DNA from: Cordylochernes scorpioides
Lineage: Eukaryota > Arthropoda > Arachnida > Pseudoscorpiones > Chernetidae
Assembly: GCA_030710605.1 (NCBI GenBank)
Contig: CP092863.1
Location: 114,018,010-114,082,009, forward strand
Length of the DNA stretch: 64,000 nt
Direction: 5' to 3'
Shown here one piece after another: positions 31,709 to 41,782 of the stretch (within the stretch, counting starts at the first letter, position 1; each line of letters opens with the position of its first letter). The notes beneath the pieces were generated by a model. The model did not search any database and had not been told where the DNA came from. It saw only the letters and a program-made list of their open reading frames with translations. The position numbers were made by a program, and so were the translations under genes.

Positions 31709-32639
31709 GAAAGTTACTATTTGATATATAAATATAAAGCAATATAACACGCCATCTATATATAGCAAATGTAAACATTAAGACGCGAAAGTTTCTTTCA
31801 TACATAAATCAAATTTCTGCTGTCCTTACTGCGATATTAGATATTATTTGCAAAGACTATTTTTTGAATATCAAGAAGCTAATGAATAAAATTTGCATAT
31901 ACTATCGTTTTACATACTATTTTATTTTAAAAATAAAGCAATCCATAAATAAATCTTTAAAGAGGCCTATATTGGATCAAAATATCATTTATTTTACCAA
32001 TATTTCAGTTGGCTGAACGCCAACCTTTAATCAAGGTATTATAACATAACATTAATACAACATTAATATAACATTAACACACATTAATATGTTATAACTC
32101 CTTGCCTTAATATGCCTTTTTATTTATGTAATGATTATGTAATGATTCCATATGCAAATTTTATTCTTAAAGAAAAAATGTAGCATATATGTAAATATGT
32201 ATTAATTTTCTGATAGAAAATAAAATATGTAAAAATGATTGGATGTATATAGAGTGTAAGAGGAGAATGAAAGTATCTTATTTATAGAAATAAATGGCTT
32301 ATACCTAATAGTGTTCGTCAAGTGCTATTTTTGTTAGGTAGAGAACACAACAACTGGTATGTAAATTTCCATATATCAAAGAAATGCTTCACTAGTCCAT
32401 CAAGCTGAGTTCAACTTTAGGTAATCATATGGACAAATATTGTCCAATTTGTTCTGTTGTCCATATAGTTATCTCAACAGTGTATGATACAGAAGTCATT
32501 TATGGCGTCTTCTTTCGTCTATGCTGTTAGCCAAACAAATCTGGCTTTTCATCTTTTGGAGCGATTTCTGCCCATCACAAGGATAGGAGAATATCAATAA
32601 CAAGCCTTTTATTGAGGACCTATATTCTTCTTTTTGGTT
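31709..32639. other. AT-rich stretch, possible Penelope-like 3' remnant
   Basis: No gene. The segment around 31970-32035 contains CAATATTTCAGTTGGCTGAA and CGCCAACC; on the minus strand this is GGTTGGCG...CAACTGAAATATTGG followed by an AT-rich end, resembling Penelope-like 3' UTRs. 32030-32110 has short ACATTAATA repeats. Confidence 0.35.
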
Positions 32640-32939
32640 TATATAAATTCTACAAGGCCGCAGTCACCGTTCGGAGGAGATTAATTGAATCGCCGAATGC
32701 CGTGGTTCATTTGGACGAGGAAAGTGAAGACTAGAACGCGGCTGATTCCACACTCGTCTGTTCAGTGATACGCTAACCATGACGTATGTACGAAGGAACG
32801 TGTGGCCATTGGACATGTGTCGGACCTGGAGGCTGTTGTTGGGTGCTGTGCTGCCTGGAGTATAGGAGCTCCATCTATTATTTCTCCCTGTGGTGAATCT
32901 GTATAAGACCGCTGGTCTTAATAAAGCTTTGTGTGTGTG
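32640..32939 (+). mobile_element. LINE 3' end with (TG)n tail
   Basis: A moderately GC-rich segment ending ATAAGACCGCTGGTCTTAAT and AAAGCTTTGTGTGTGTG. The hairpin AAGACC..GGTCTT just before the AATAAAG signal is shared with other LINE tails in the window. The 5' boundary is uncertain. Confidence 0.6.
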
Positions 32940-33420
32940 ACTTATTGGGGACCTATATGCTCTACACAGGCTTCACACAGTTCATAAATGATTATAAAAG
33001 ATGAGTTAGTTATTTACAGGTGATCGTTCATTTACTTACAAATTTACATACGGCTCTCTTTTCTCAATTATTCTTCTAGAGGTCTAATACAACAACAACA
33101 AGTGTTTTATTGGGGACCTATGTCCTACACAGGATTCACCCAGGTTTATAATTGCATAGAAAAGATGAGTTAGTTATTTACAGGTGATCGTTCATTTACA
33201 TACCCATTTACATATGGCTCTCTTTTCTCAATGTTTCTTCTAGAGCTCTAATACAACAACAAAAATTATTTTATTGGGGACCTATGCCCTAGACAGGATT
33301 CACCCTGGTGTATAATTGTTTATAAAAGATGAGTTATTTACAGGTGATCGTTCATTTACATATCTATTTACATACGGCTCTCTTTTCTCAATGTTTCTTC
33401 TCTTTCCCAGCCCTATAAAA
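32940..33420 (-). repeat. Inverted array of the ~166-bp LINE 3' end
   Basis: TATTGGGGACCTAT occurs at about 32944, 33110 and 33275 (periods near 166), each followed by the rest of the unit described at 30467-31085 in reverse. Three units. Confidence 0.82.
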
Positions 33421-33599
33421 CTTATACAGGACCAATGCATTAGATTTATTCTTTGTCGTCCTAGTCAACAGAGCCTACAGAGCAAGATGATTTGATCCAA
33501 TTTTATCCAAGTTTCCTTTCACTTATTAAATTTAAACAGAAAAACATGTGGTGCTCCAGTTCCAAGTCGTTTTTTTTTTTTTTTAATATTACAAAATGG

Positions 33600-33958
33600 A
33601 CATATCCCTAGTACACGTGGTACAGGCCATGATAATCATGGTGGGTAGTAAGCAACTGCTTTTACTGTAAGTGCATCACATGTCTACACATGTGAAAATA
33701 AAAGATAATAATAATATAAAAGAAACTTATCCTCGGAGTTTTATGTGTTGCTGCAACTTGTATACCAGAGGATTCTATCTTACGACTTACAAATATGTCA
33801 GAGCCCCTGTTTGGTTACTTGTACTCGCTGGTGGGGTTGGGACTTTTACAAGAATGGGGCCATTGGAGCATTTAGAAAAAGTGACCAATGCGGGATTCGA
33901 TCCCGGGTCGTAGCGGTCGAAAACCAATTGTTTACACCATCCTTCCACAGACCCCCGG
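33600..33958 (-). mobile_element. tRNA-derived SINE, family A, with internal insertion
   Basis: Carries the same head (minus-strand GGATCGAATCCC-like B box near 33895) and body, but about 90 bp of foreign sequence interrupt it at about 33698-33785. Boundaries are approximate. Confidence 0.75.
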
Positions 33959-34264
33959 CAGTATTTCCTGGAAGACAGGAGTGGCGGGCGTCTTTGTAGG
34001 ATGGGGAATTTTTTTACAGCTTTCTTTGTCGGTATTATCAATGCCGGGGTACGCCCAACTTCCTTTAGCTCAATAGAATCTTCCTTATTTGTTCACATTG
34101 GATGGTGTTTCGTTCGCCAACAACTCACTTCTTAACCGTTTTCATTGATAGTCATACCATTTTGTTTATCACGTTAAAGAATATCTTCGATTATTGGAAA
34201 GGGTTTTTGATATTTTAATATTTAGAATAATGTGTAGAGCTCACGTGTCATATGGCAGGCCGCG

Positions 34265-34853
34265 TACATGGACAAAACTTAAGGAAGTGGGAAGTCTTTT
34301 AATCACCGATCGTCTTTTTTTTTTTTTTTTTTGGAAAGAGATAGAGGCTGTTCACACTTGGTTATCTCGTGTGTCTTCAATAAAGGCCACTGTAATATCT
34401 TTCAGAGTTATTGTCTCAATCCCGATATACATGCTAAAAGGTACAACTTCCTTAAGTTTTGTCCATGAGTGTATCTTTCAGAGTTATTGTCTGAATCCCG
34501 ATATACATGTTAAAAGGTATAACTTCCTTAAGTTTTGTCCATGAGTGTATCTTTCAGAGTTATTGTCTGAATCCCGATATACATGCTAAAAGATACAACT
34601 TCCTTAAGTTTTGTCCATGAGTGTATCTTTCAGAGTTATTGTCTGAATCCCGATATACATGCTAAAAGGTACAACTTCCTTAAGTTTTGCCCATGAGTGT
34701 ATCTTTCAGAGTTATTGTCTGAATCCCGATATACATGCTAAAAGGTACAACTTCCTTAAGTTTTGTCCATGAGTGTATCTTTCAGAGTTATTGTCTGAAT
34801 CCCGATATACATGCTAAAAGGTACAACTTCCTTAAGTTTTGTCCATGAGTGTA
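34265..34853. mobile_element. MITE-like element with six 76-bp minisatellite units
   Basis: Opens TACATGGACAAAACTTAAGG and closes CTTAAGTTTTGTCCATGAG plus TGTA, so its ends are inverted repeats with TA at the tips, as in Tc1/mariner-type elements. Units repeat every 76 bp from 34397 to 34852, six exactly. Each unit contains a copy of the terminal inverted repeat. No transposase. An opposite-orientation relative is at 35513-36322. Confidence 0.75.
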
Positions 34854-34916
34854 AACATAGTAATGCAGATGATAATTTTACATAAGAGAATATTGATTTA
34901 TAAAAAATAAAGGACA

Positions 34917-34976
34917 TCTCTCCCGTGTCAAAATAAATGACGCTTAGTTTTAACGCCTATTTTGACGGGAGAGGTG
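34917..34976. other. Hairpin
   Basis: TCTCTCCCGTGTCAAAATA pairs with TATTTTGACGGGAGAGG across a ~24-bp loop. It could fold as RNA or be a tiny MITE remnant. Confidence 0.45.
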
Positions 34977-34997
34977 ACCTTTTTTTTTTTTTCTAAT

Positions 34998-35265
34998 GTC
35001 CAGGGTATCCTAGTGGACATGGCATCTGCCCGGTAAGCGGAACACTGTGGGTTCGATTCCCATCCCTAGACACTTTTATTTTTCCGTTCATTATTACTCT
35101 TCACAATTCATCCTTTCATACTTCATCCCTAAGGTTAGAAATAATCGTTATTTCTCCTTAAAATAAATTTCGATTTTTCTTTCAAAAGAAACACATGCGG
35201 GATAATTTTCAAATGTCGTTCTACAGTCATAAGCCGCATTATATTGTATTATAGATACTAATGAA
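34998..35265 (+). mobile_element. tRNA-Thr-derived SINE, family B
   Basis: The head (34998-35072) folds as a tRNA: GTCCAGG/CCTAGAC acceptor with one mismatch, anticodon arm TCTGC-CCGGTAA-GCGGA giving GGT (Thr), T arm GTGGG-TTCGATT-CCCAT. The body to about 35265 matches 29091-29260. Because the body is shared and the acceptor is imperfect, I call it a SINE rather than a tRNA gene. Confidence 0.72.
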
Positions 35266-35512
35266 AATTGGGCAAATTTCACCTATTTTTATTTGAAAAA
35301 AATAATACAATAGTAAAGTTATAATGGGATCAGGTTGATAAATTAAGAAAAATACATCTTCTGATTGGACAAATTAAAATTGGTTATAGCTTGCGCCATC
35401 TATCAGAAAAAAATATAAACTTATCGTTGCGTTGTTTTGCATTTCCTATTTTATTTTACTTTTTTAGAATTCTCCTCTATTTTTCAGTATTATCCAAGGG
35501 TGAGTTTTAAAT

Positions 35513-36322
35513 GCACTCACGGAAAAAATTTAAGATGTTGTACTTTTTAGCATGTATATTGGGATTCTGACAATAACTCTGAAAGATACACTCATGGACA
35601 AAACTTAAGGAAGTTGTACCTTTTAGCATGTATATCGGGATTCAGACAATAACTCTGAAAGATACACTCATGGACAAAACTTAAGGAAGTTGTACCTTTT
35701 AGCATGTATATCGGGATTCTGACAATAACTCTGAAAGATACACTCATGGACAAAACTTAAGGAAGTTGTACCTTTTAGCATGTATATCGGGATTCTGACA
35801 ATAACTCTGAAAGATACACTCATGGACAAAACTTAAGGAAGTTGTACCTTTTAGCATGTATATCGGGATTCTGACAATAACTCTGAAAGATACACTCATG
35901 GACAAAACTTAAGGAAGTTGTACCTTTTAGCATGTATATCGGGATTCAGACAATAACTCTGAAAGATACACTCATGGACCAAACTTAAGGAAGTTGTACC
36001 TTTTAGCATGTATATCGGGATTCTGACAATAACTCTGAAAGATACACTCATGGACAAAACTTAAGGAAGTTGTACCTTTTAGCATGTATATCGGGATTCA
36101 GACAATAACTCTGAAAGATACACTCATGGACAAAACTTAAGGAAGTTGTACCTTTTAGCATGTATATCGGGATTCAGACAATAATTCTGAAAGATATTAC
36201 AGTGACCTTTATTGAAGACACACGATATAACCAATGTGTACCAAATTGCCTCTGTCTCCTTAAAAAAAGACGACCGGCGACATCAAAATATGAAACTTCC
36301 TTAAGTTTTATCCATGAGTGTA
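35513..36322. mobile_element. MITE-like element with nine ~76-bp minisatellite units
   Basis: Eight units at a strict 76-bp spacing start at 35588 and run to about 36195, preceded by one diverged unit from 35513. The unique segment after the array (TTACAGTGACCTTTATTGAA onward) is the reverse complement of the unique segment at 34280-34396 of the other element. It closes AAACTTCCTTAAG...CCATGAGTGTA. The two elements are therefore inverted copies of one family with different unit numbers. Confidence 0.75.
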
Positions 36323-36487
36323 TATACATCTCTCTTCCTATACCCCTCTATTTATGCGAATAAAATATAAGCGTGGTAGAGTTTTTTTTTTTCTTTTTTG
36401 TGCAAAGTATTTGAGCCAGTTTTGACAATGAACGTGATAGTATAAAACTGAGTTGGACCTCTTTTGGAAGACATTTCACGACAGAAA

Positions 36488-36590
36488 GGCAACAATAACA
36501 ACATCAACAAAAATCTTTATTAAGACCTTTCAGTCTTATACAGATTCCCCAAGCATAAATGTAGAGCACAATACAGGAGAATAGCAGTAA
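36488..36590 (-). mobile_element. LINE 3' end
   Basis: Reads on the minus strand as GGGAATCTGTATAAGACTG..CTTAATAAAG and a TTGTTG-type tail. Same family style as 15897-16030. 5' end not defined. Confidence 0.55.
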
Positions 36591-36832
36591 TAGTAACAGT
36601 AATAATCAATGTTATTATTATTATTTTTAAAGCTAATCTCATTTAATGGTAATATGAAATTTATATACAAGAAAACTTAATAAGGAAAATCAAGCCGATA
36701 AATAGATTAGTCTGGGTAAATTGGAGGAAAAGAAATTTCTTGGATTTATCACGGAGTTTGTACAGAAAGGCAGAATTCGGGTTGACCAGAACGAGACAAT
36801 GACAATTAAAATATTTTTATTGACATCTTGTC

Positions 36833-36851
36833 TTCTTCTTCTTTCTTATCT
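36833..36851 (-). mobile_element. 19-bp ultra-truncated R-repeat insertion
   Basis: TTCTTCTTCTTTCTTATCT is the reverse complement of the extreme 3' end of the R-repeat (AGATAAGAAAGAAG plus tail). It is bounded by TTGACATCTTGTC at 36820-36832 and at 36852-36864, a perfect 13-bp target duplication. Confidence 0.75.
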
Positions 36852-36867
36852 TTGACATCTTGTCAAT

Positions 36868-39429
36868 GGCAATACATCCAGATGGCACAAGAACCTATAG
36901 AGTATGCAACAACTGTCTTGGTGTGGAACTAACACCTACCCACATATTCTCATGCCCTGCAATGGCCATAGCCTTGCAGAAAATTGACTTAGACCCAGAG
37001 CAGCAGCTTTACACACCCAAGATAGAGAACATTGCTGTGATAGAGATGTATGGAGACATCTGAGGCTCTTCATTGGACACAACAACTACAATATAGTATA
37101 CACACCCAAGATAGAGAACATTGCTGTGATAGAGATGTATGGAGATATCTGAGGCTCTTCATTGGACACGACAACAACAATACAGTATACACACCCAAGA
37201 TAGAGAAAATTGCTGTGATAGAGATGTATGGAGACATCTGAGGTACTTCATTGGACACGACAACAACAATACAGTATACACACCCAAGATAGAGAACATT
37301 GCTGTGATAGAGATGTATGGAGACATCTGAGGCTCTTCATTGGACACGACAACAACAATACAGTATACACACCCAAGATAGAGAACATTGCTGTGATAGA
37401 GCTGTATGGAGACATCTGAGGCTCTTCATTGGACACGACAACAACAATACAGTATACACACCCAAGATAGAGAACATTGCTGTGATAGAGATGTACGGAG
37501 ACATCTGAGGCTCTTCATTGGACACAACAACAACAACAATACAGTATACGCACCCAAGATAGAGAACATTGCTGTGATAGAGATGTACGGAGACATCTGA
37601 GGCTCTTCATTGGACACGACAACTACAATACAGTATACACACGCAAGATAGAGAACATTGCTGTGATAGAGATGTATGGAGACATCTGAGGCTCTTAATT
37701 GGACACGACAACAACAACAATACAGTATACACATCCAAGATAGAGAACATTGCTGTGATAGAGATGTATGGAGACATCTGAGTCTCTTCATTGGACACGA
37801 CAACAACAACAATACAGTATACACACCCAAGATAGAGAACATTGCTGTGATAGAGATGTATGAAGACATCTGAGGCTCTTCATTGGACACGACAACAACA
37901 ATACAGTATACACACCCAAGATAGAGAACATTGCTGTGATAGAGCTGTATGGAGACATCTGAGGCTCTTCATTGGACACGACAACAACAATACAGTATAC
38001 ACACCCAAGATAGAGAACATTGCTGTGATAGAGATGTACGGAGACATCTGAGGCTCTTCATTGGACACGACAACAACAATACAGTATACACACCCAAGAT
38101 AGAAAACATTGCTGTGATAGAGATGTACGGAGACATCTGAGTCTCTTCATTGGACACGACAACAACAATACAGTATACACACACAAGATAGAGAACATTG
38201 CTGTGATAGAGATGTATGGAGACATCTGAGGCTCTTCATTGGACACGACAACAACAATACAGTATACACACCCAAGATAGAAAACATTGCTGTGATAGAG
38301 ATGTACGGAGACATCTGAGTCTCTTCATTGGACACGACAACAACAATACAGTATACACACACAAGATAGAGAACATTGCTGTGATAGAGATGTATGGAGA
38401 CATCTGAGGCTCTTCATTGGACACGACAACAACAATACAGTATACACACCCAAGATAGAGAACATTGCTGTGATAGAGATGTATGGAGATATCTGAGGCT
38501 CTTCATTGGACACGACAACAACAACAATACAGTATACACACCCAAGATAGAGAACATTGCTGTGATAGAGATGTACGGAGACATCTGAGGCTCTTCATTG
38601 GACACGACAACTACAATACAGTATACACACCCAAGATAGAGAACATTGCTGTGATAGAGATGTATGGAGACATCTGAGTCTCTTCATTGGACACGACAAC
38701 AACAACAATACAGTATACACACCCAAGATAGAGAACATTGCTGTGATAGAGATGTATGAAGACATCTGAGGCTCTTCATTGGACACGACAACAACAATAC
38801 AGTATACACACCCAAGATAGAGAACATTGCTGTGATAGAGCTGTATGGAGACATCTGAGGCTCTTCATTGGACACGACAACAACAATACAGTATACACAC
38901 CCAAGATAGAGAACATTGCTGTGATAGAGATGTACGGAGACATCTGAGGCTCTTCATTGGACACGACAACAACAATACAGTATACACACCCAAGATAGAA
39001 AACATTGCTGTGATAGAGATGTACGGAGACATCTGAGTCTCTTCATTGGACACGACAACAACAATACAGTATACACACACAAGATAGAGAACATTGCTGT
39101 GATAGAGATGTATGGAGACATCTGAGGCTCTTCATTGGACACGACAACAACAATACAGTATACACACCCAAGATAGAAAACATTGCTGTGATAGAGATGT
39201 ACGGAGACATCTGAGTCTCTTCATTGGACACGACAACAACAATACAGTATACACACACAAGATAGAGAACATTGCTGTGATAGAGATGTATGGAGACATC
39301 TGAGGCTCTTCATTGGACACGACAACAACAATACAGTATACACACCCAAGATAGAGAACATTGCTGTGATAGAGATGTATGGAGATATCTGAGGCTCTTC
39401 ATTGGACACGACAACAACAACAACAACAC
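36868..39429 (+). mobile_element. LINE 3' end expanded into an 89-bp tandem array
   Basis: Starts with a 65-codon ORF2 C-terminal remnant (to 37063) like that at 24486-24764, followed by about 26 units of 89 bp (some 92) up to an ACA-rich tail. CTTGTCAAT at 36859-36867 and 39430-39438 may be the target duplication, which would mean the array either arrived with, or grew inside, a single insertion. Confidence 0.8.
37064..39420 (+). repeat. 89-bp minisatellite with 896-bp higher-order repeat
   Basis: Each unit holds the last ~17 codons and stop of the LINE ORF2 (PKIENIAVIEMYGDI) and its short 3' UTR GGCTCTTCATTGGACACGAC with 3-4 ACA/CAA triplets. Point variants repeat at a spacing of 896 bp: for example the variant start at 37860 recurs at 38756, and that at 38216 recurs at 39112. 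Ten units make one higher-order unit, present twice (about 37700-38590 and 38596-39420). Confidence 0.92.
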
Positions 39430-39529
39430 CTTGTCAATACAGGAAAGTGCACAGTCCGCACTAACTAAGAGAAATTAACAATAATGAAAATGATGATAAA
39501 AACGAAAAATAGATATAAACAATATGCTA

Positions 39530-39790
39530 TGTACAATGATTCCGTACATGGCGCCTCAGCCACCGCTGCAAAGCTTGGTGGAAGATCGCCAGCGGGTCCC
39601 CAGCGACACCACGTATTTCGCGATCTACGAAGAAAACGTATATCGCATGCTTTGCCGCTGAGGAGATAGTGATGGTGTGGTCCTCGAGGTCCACCGCGAA
39701 GGTCCAAGACTGCAGGTCCGCCCGATGATGGAGAACACCTCTCGGATGACAGGGCGGACGGCACTGCAGGACCAGTAGCGAGAGGGATGT
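39530..39790 (-). pseudogene. Tx1-like LINE ORF2 C-terminal fragment
   Basis: A GC-rich island. The minus strand encodes RYWSCSAVRPVIREVFSIIG and, in another frame, DLQSWTF, DRE, GDPLAIFHQALQRW, paralleling the C-terminus of the LINE at 12297-15773 (HRYWCCRSIRPLIREAFNIIG...DLQAWIFG). One frameshift separates the two parts. This is a 5'-truncated copy of a third subfamily. Confidence 0.8.
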
Positions 39791-40069
39791 ACTTGAAAAT
39801 TTTAAAATTCAAAAATATTTGATTGACACTTTTAGTCAGTTGATACAAAAATGAATGAGAATTACAAAAATTAATGAGAATTTACAATTGAATGATTAAA
39901 TACAAAAAACTATTATCAGGAAGAGAAGCTCCTCCATTTTGAAAGAGTCTTCCATGTACTTGAAGACCAGACATAGAAGAAGTAACTAACTACTGCTCTT
40001 GATTGATGTCCTGAAACAAATCTGTTAACTCGACGACGGAGACCAGATGGCTTCATTTTCTTCTTTTTA

Positions 40070-40437
40070 GGACTCCGCCTTTGCCGGTCTCAAACCCGGA
40101 TGAAAAAGGAGAAGAGGGAGAAGTAAAAAGCTCACTAAAAAACCTGGGCTCAGCTGGCCCGGCTGATAGTACCATGTAAGGACTCCAGGGATACAGGATG
40201 AGCAGTGTTTGTACTCCATGTTAGGAGCGGCTGCACATGGCGTCTGTTCCTCATGTCAGAAGCGGCCATTTATTTTAGAGCTAAGTCAGTGGTCTGCCTC
40301 TGAGTAGTGCTTCCAGTCTTAATGACAAAGGCAGACGCATTCTACTTCACCCAGCCATGATGGTTGTCATCAAAAGTCTCAGGCCTTACAAGCTTGACAC
40401 CCTAATATGATTGAGTGGAAATAAGAAAGAAGAAGAA
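40070..40437 (+). repeat. R-repeat copy (sense orientation)
   Basis: Starts GGACTCCGCCTTTGCCGGTC, contains CTGGGCTCAGCTGGCCCGGCTG, and ends GGAAATAAGAAAGAAGAAGA. Full length, with the tail on the right. Flanks are too low-complexity to define a target duplication. Confidence 0.8.
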
Positions 40438-41070
40438 GAGGACTTCTTTGTTTATGTAAATAAAATGTTTTATTACTCTTGTATTCTCTCTATGAGAAAT
40501 CTATACGTCATTTCATAGGCTTAAGTTATTTATAGAGTTTTATTTCATTCTGCATTTCTTTGTCATAAATAGAGGTTATGCCATTCTTACGATAGTACCA
40601 TTCCAATCTTCTCTGTTTCCTTCCGATATTTTGTACCGCCGAAGTTATCGCAGAAAATATATGCAAATATTCTTTGCAACCTATTTATTAACATATATAA
40701 AAACGAGCGATAGGTTCCAAAATCACTTTATTAGGTACCGAGATGCGACCTGGACTACGATCCAAAGCGATGTCTACCGACCTACGACTTCGAACGGCTG
40801 GACTCATCTAAGGACAAAGTCTCAGCTGGATGGCACTTCAAGTAGGACCCTTGTCGTGAATGTCACAAACTCATTTGCATATATATACTGAAATAAATTT
40901 ACTAGGTGCCGTTCAAAAAGAGCAACCTAGTTTATGATATTTGTAACAATGAATAATATGTGAAGGTTATTTACATATATTAAACAAAATGTTAACGCGG
41001 GATTATATCCCAGTTCATGACTGTCGGGAATCGAGGGTGTTACCCACTCGTCCACTGACGTATATATATA
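40438..41070. other. No gene; possible tRNA-like remnant
   Basis: AT-rich. The minus strand of 40996-41058 resembles a tRNA-like head (GTCAGTGGACGAGTGGGTAA, then CTGGGATATAATCCC with a degraded B box). No ORF of interest. Confidence 0.3.
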
Positions 41071-41782
41071 TGATAATTTAAACCAACAACCCTATATTAA
41101 TACTTATAACAAGATTGTTATGTTGTATATAGAAACAAATCTATAAATAATTATACGCATAATTGACATGTGTCCTTGCATCACCATATGTAATGTACTG
41201 AGGATGAATAAATAAAACTATATAATAGATTAAAAGCTGAGTTAAGAGCAAGATTGAATCACAAAGTAACTTCTAAAAATAAAGTGGTAGCCGACAGGTA
41301 GGCGCCAGTGTCCGGTGGACAACGACACGTGTGACACGTGCATGACCCAATTCTCGTAGTATAAAAAGGCCCGGTTAGCAACAGACAGTCAGTCTTCCAG
41401 TGAGTCGTCACCATCAGCGCGTCGCCGGTTGTCTCCAAGTTCCACCTCATTCACCATGTAGCCAGTAAGAACTCTAATCTAGCTCCATCTTGCTCTTGGC
41501 TCGACTTTTTATCTGTTCTTGGAACTTTCCTTCTACAACTGTGTCGCTTCGTTTTTTGTGTGTGGACATTCCCCAGTTTTCCACTCTGCCTCGACCACGA
41601 CTGCCTGTACCCTGTGAGAACTGTTAAAGATCCTACAAGGTGCAGAGAGGTACTGGAAAACTCTCCACGCCCTGACTGTCCCTCGCGGTTACTACAGGTT
41701 TGACCCTCGGTTGCATCATCTTATTACAGAGTGTCGACGAGGTACTACAAGAACACAACCAGAACTTCAACATATTATTACA
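41071..41782 (+). repeat. 5' LTR of the LARD-like element
   Basis: 712 bp. I count about six differences from the 3' LTR. Two CACGTG E-boxes (41326-41331 and 41335-41340) precede the TATA box, and a TCAGTC initiator-like motif lies about 30 bp after it. Confidence 0.85.
41360..41369 (+). promoter_or_regulatory. TATA box in the 5' LTR
   Basis: TATAAAAAGG followed about 25-30 bp downstream by ACAGTCAGTC, a good arthropod core-promoter arrangement. The same box is at 45178-45187 in the other LTR. Confidence 0.6.

Noticed and set aside
34194..34544. 116-codon protein with internal repeats
   Set aside because: Translation of the 76-bp minisatellite in a MITE; no domain.
37064..39420. CRISPR-like array
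   Set aside because: Units are contiguous 89-bp tandem copies with no variable spacers, in a eukaryotic context, and derive from a LINE 3' end.
37050..39478. Dozens of ~62-codon overlapping frames on both strands
   Set aside because: All are the same 89-bp unit translated repeatedly; no independent start or conserved product beyond the LINE tail peptide.
41259..41450. 63-codon frame present twice (also at 45077-45268) on the minus strand
   Set aside because: Occurs twice only because it lies in both LTRs, antisense to the promoter; no coding support.
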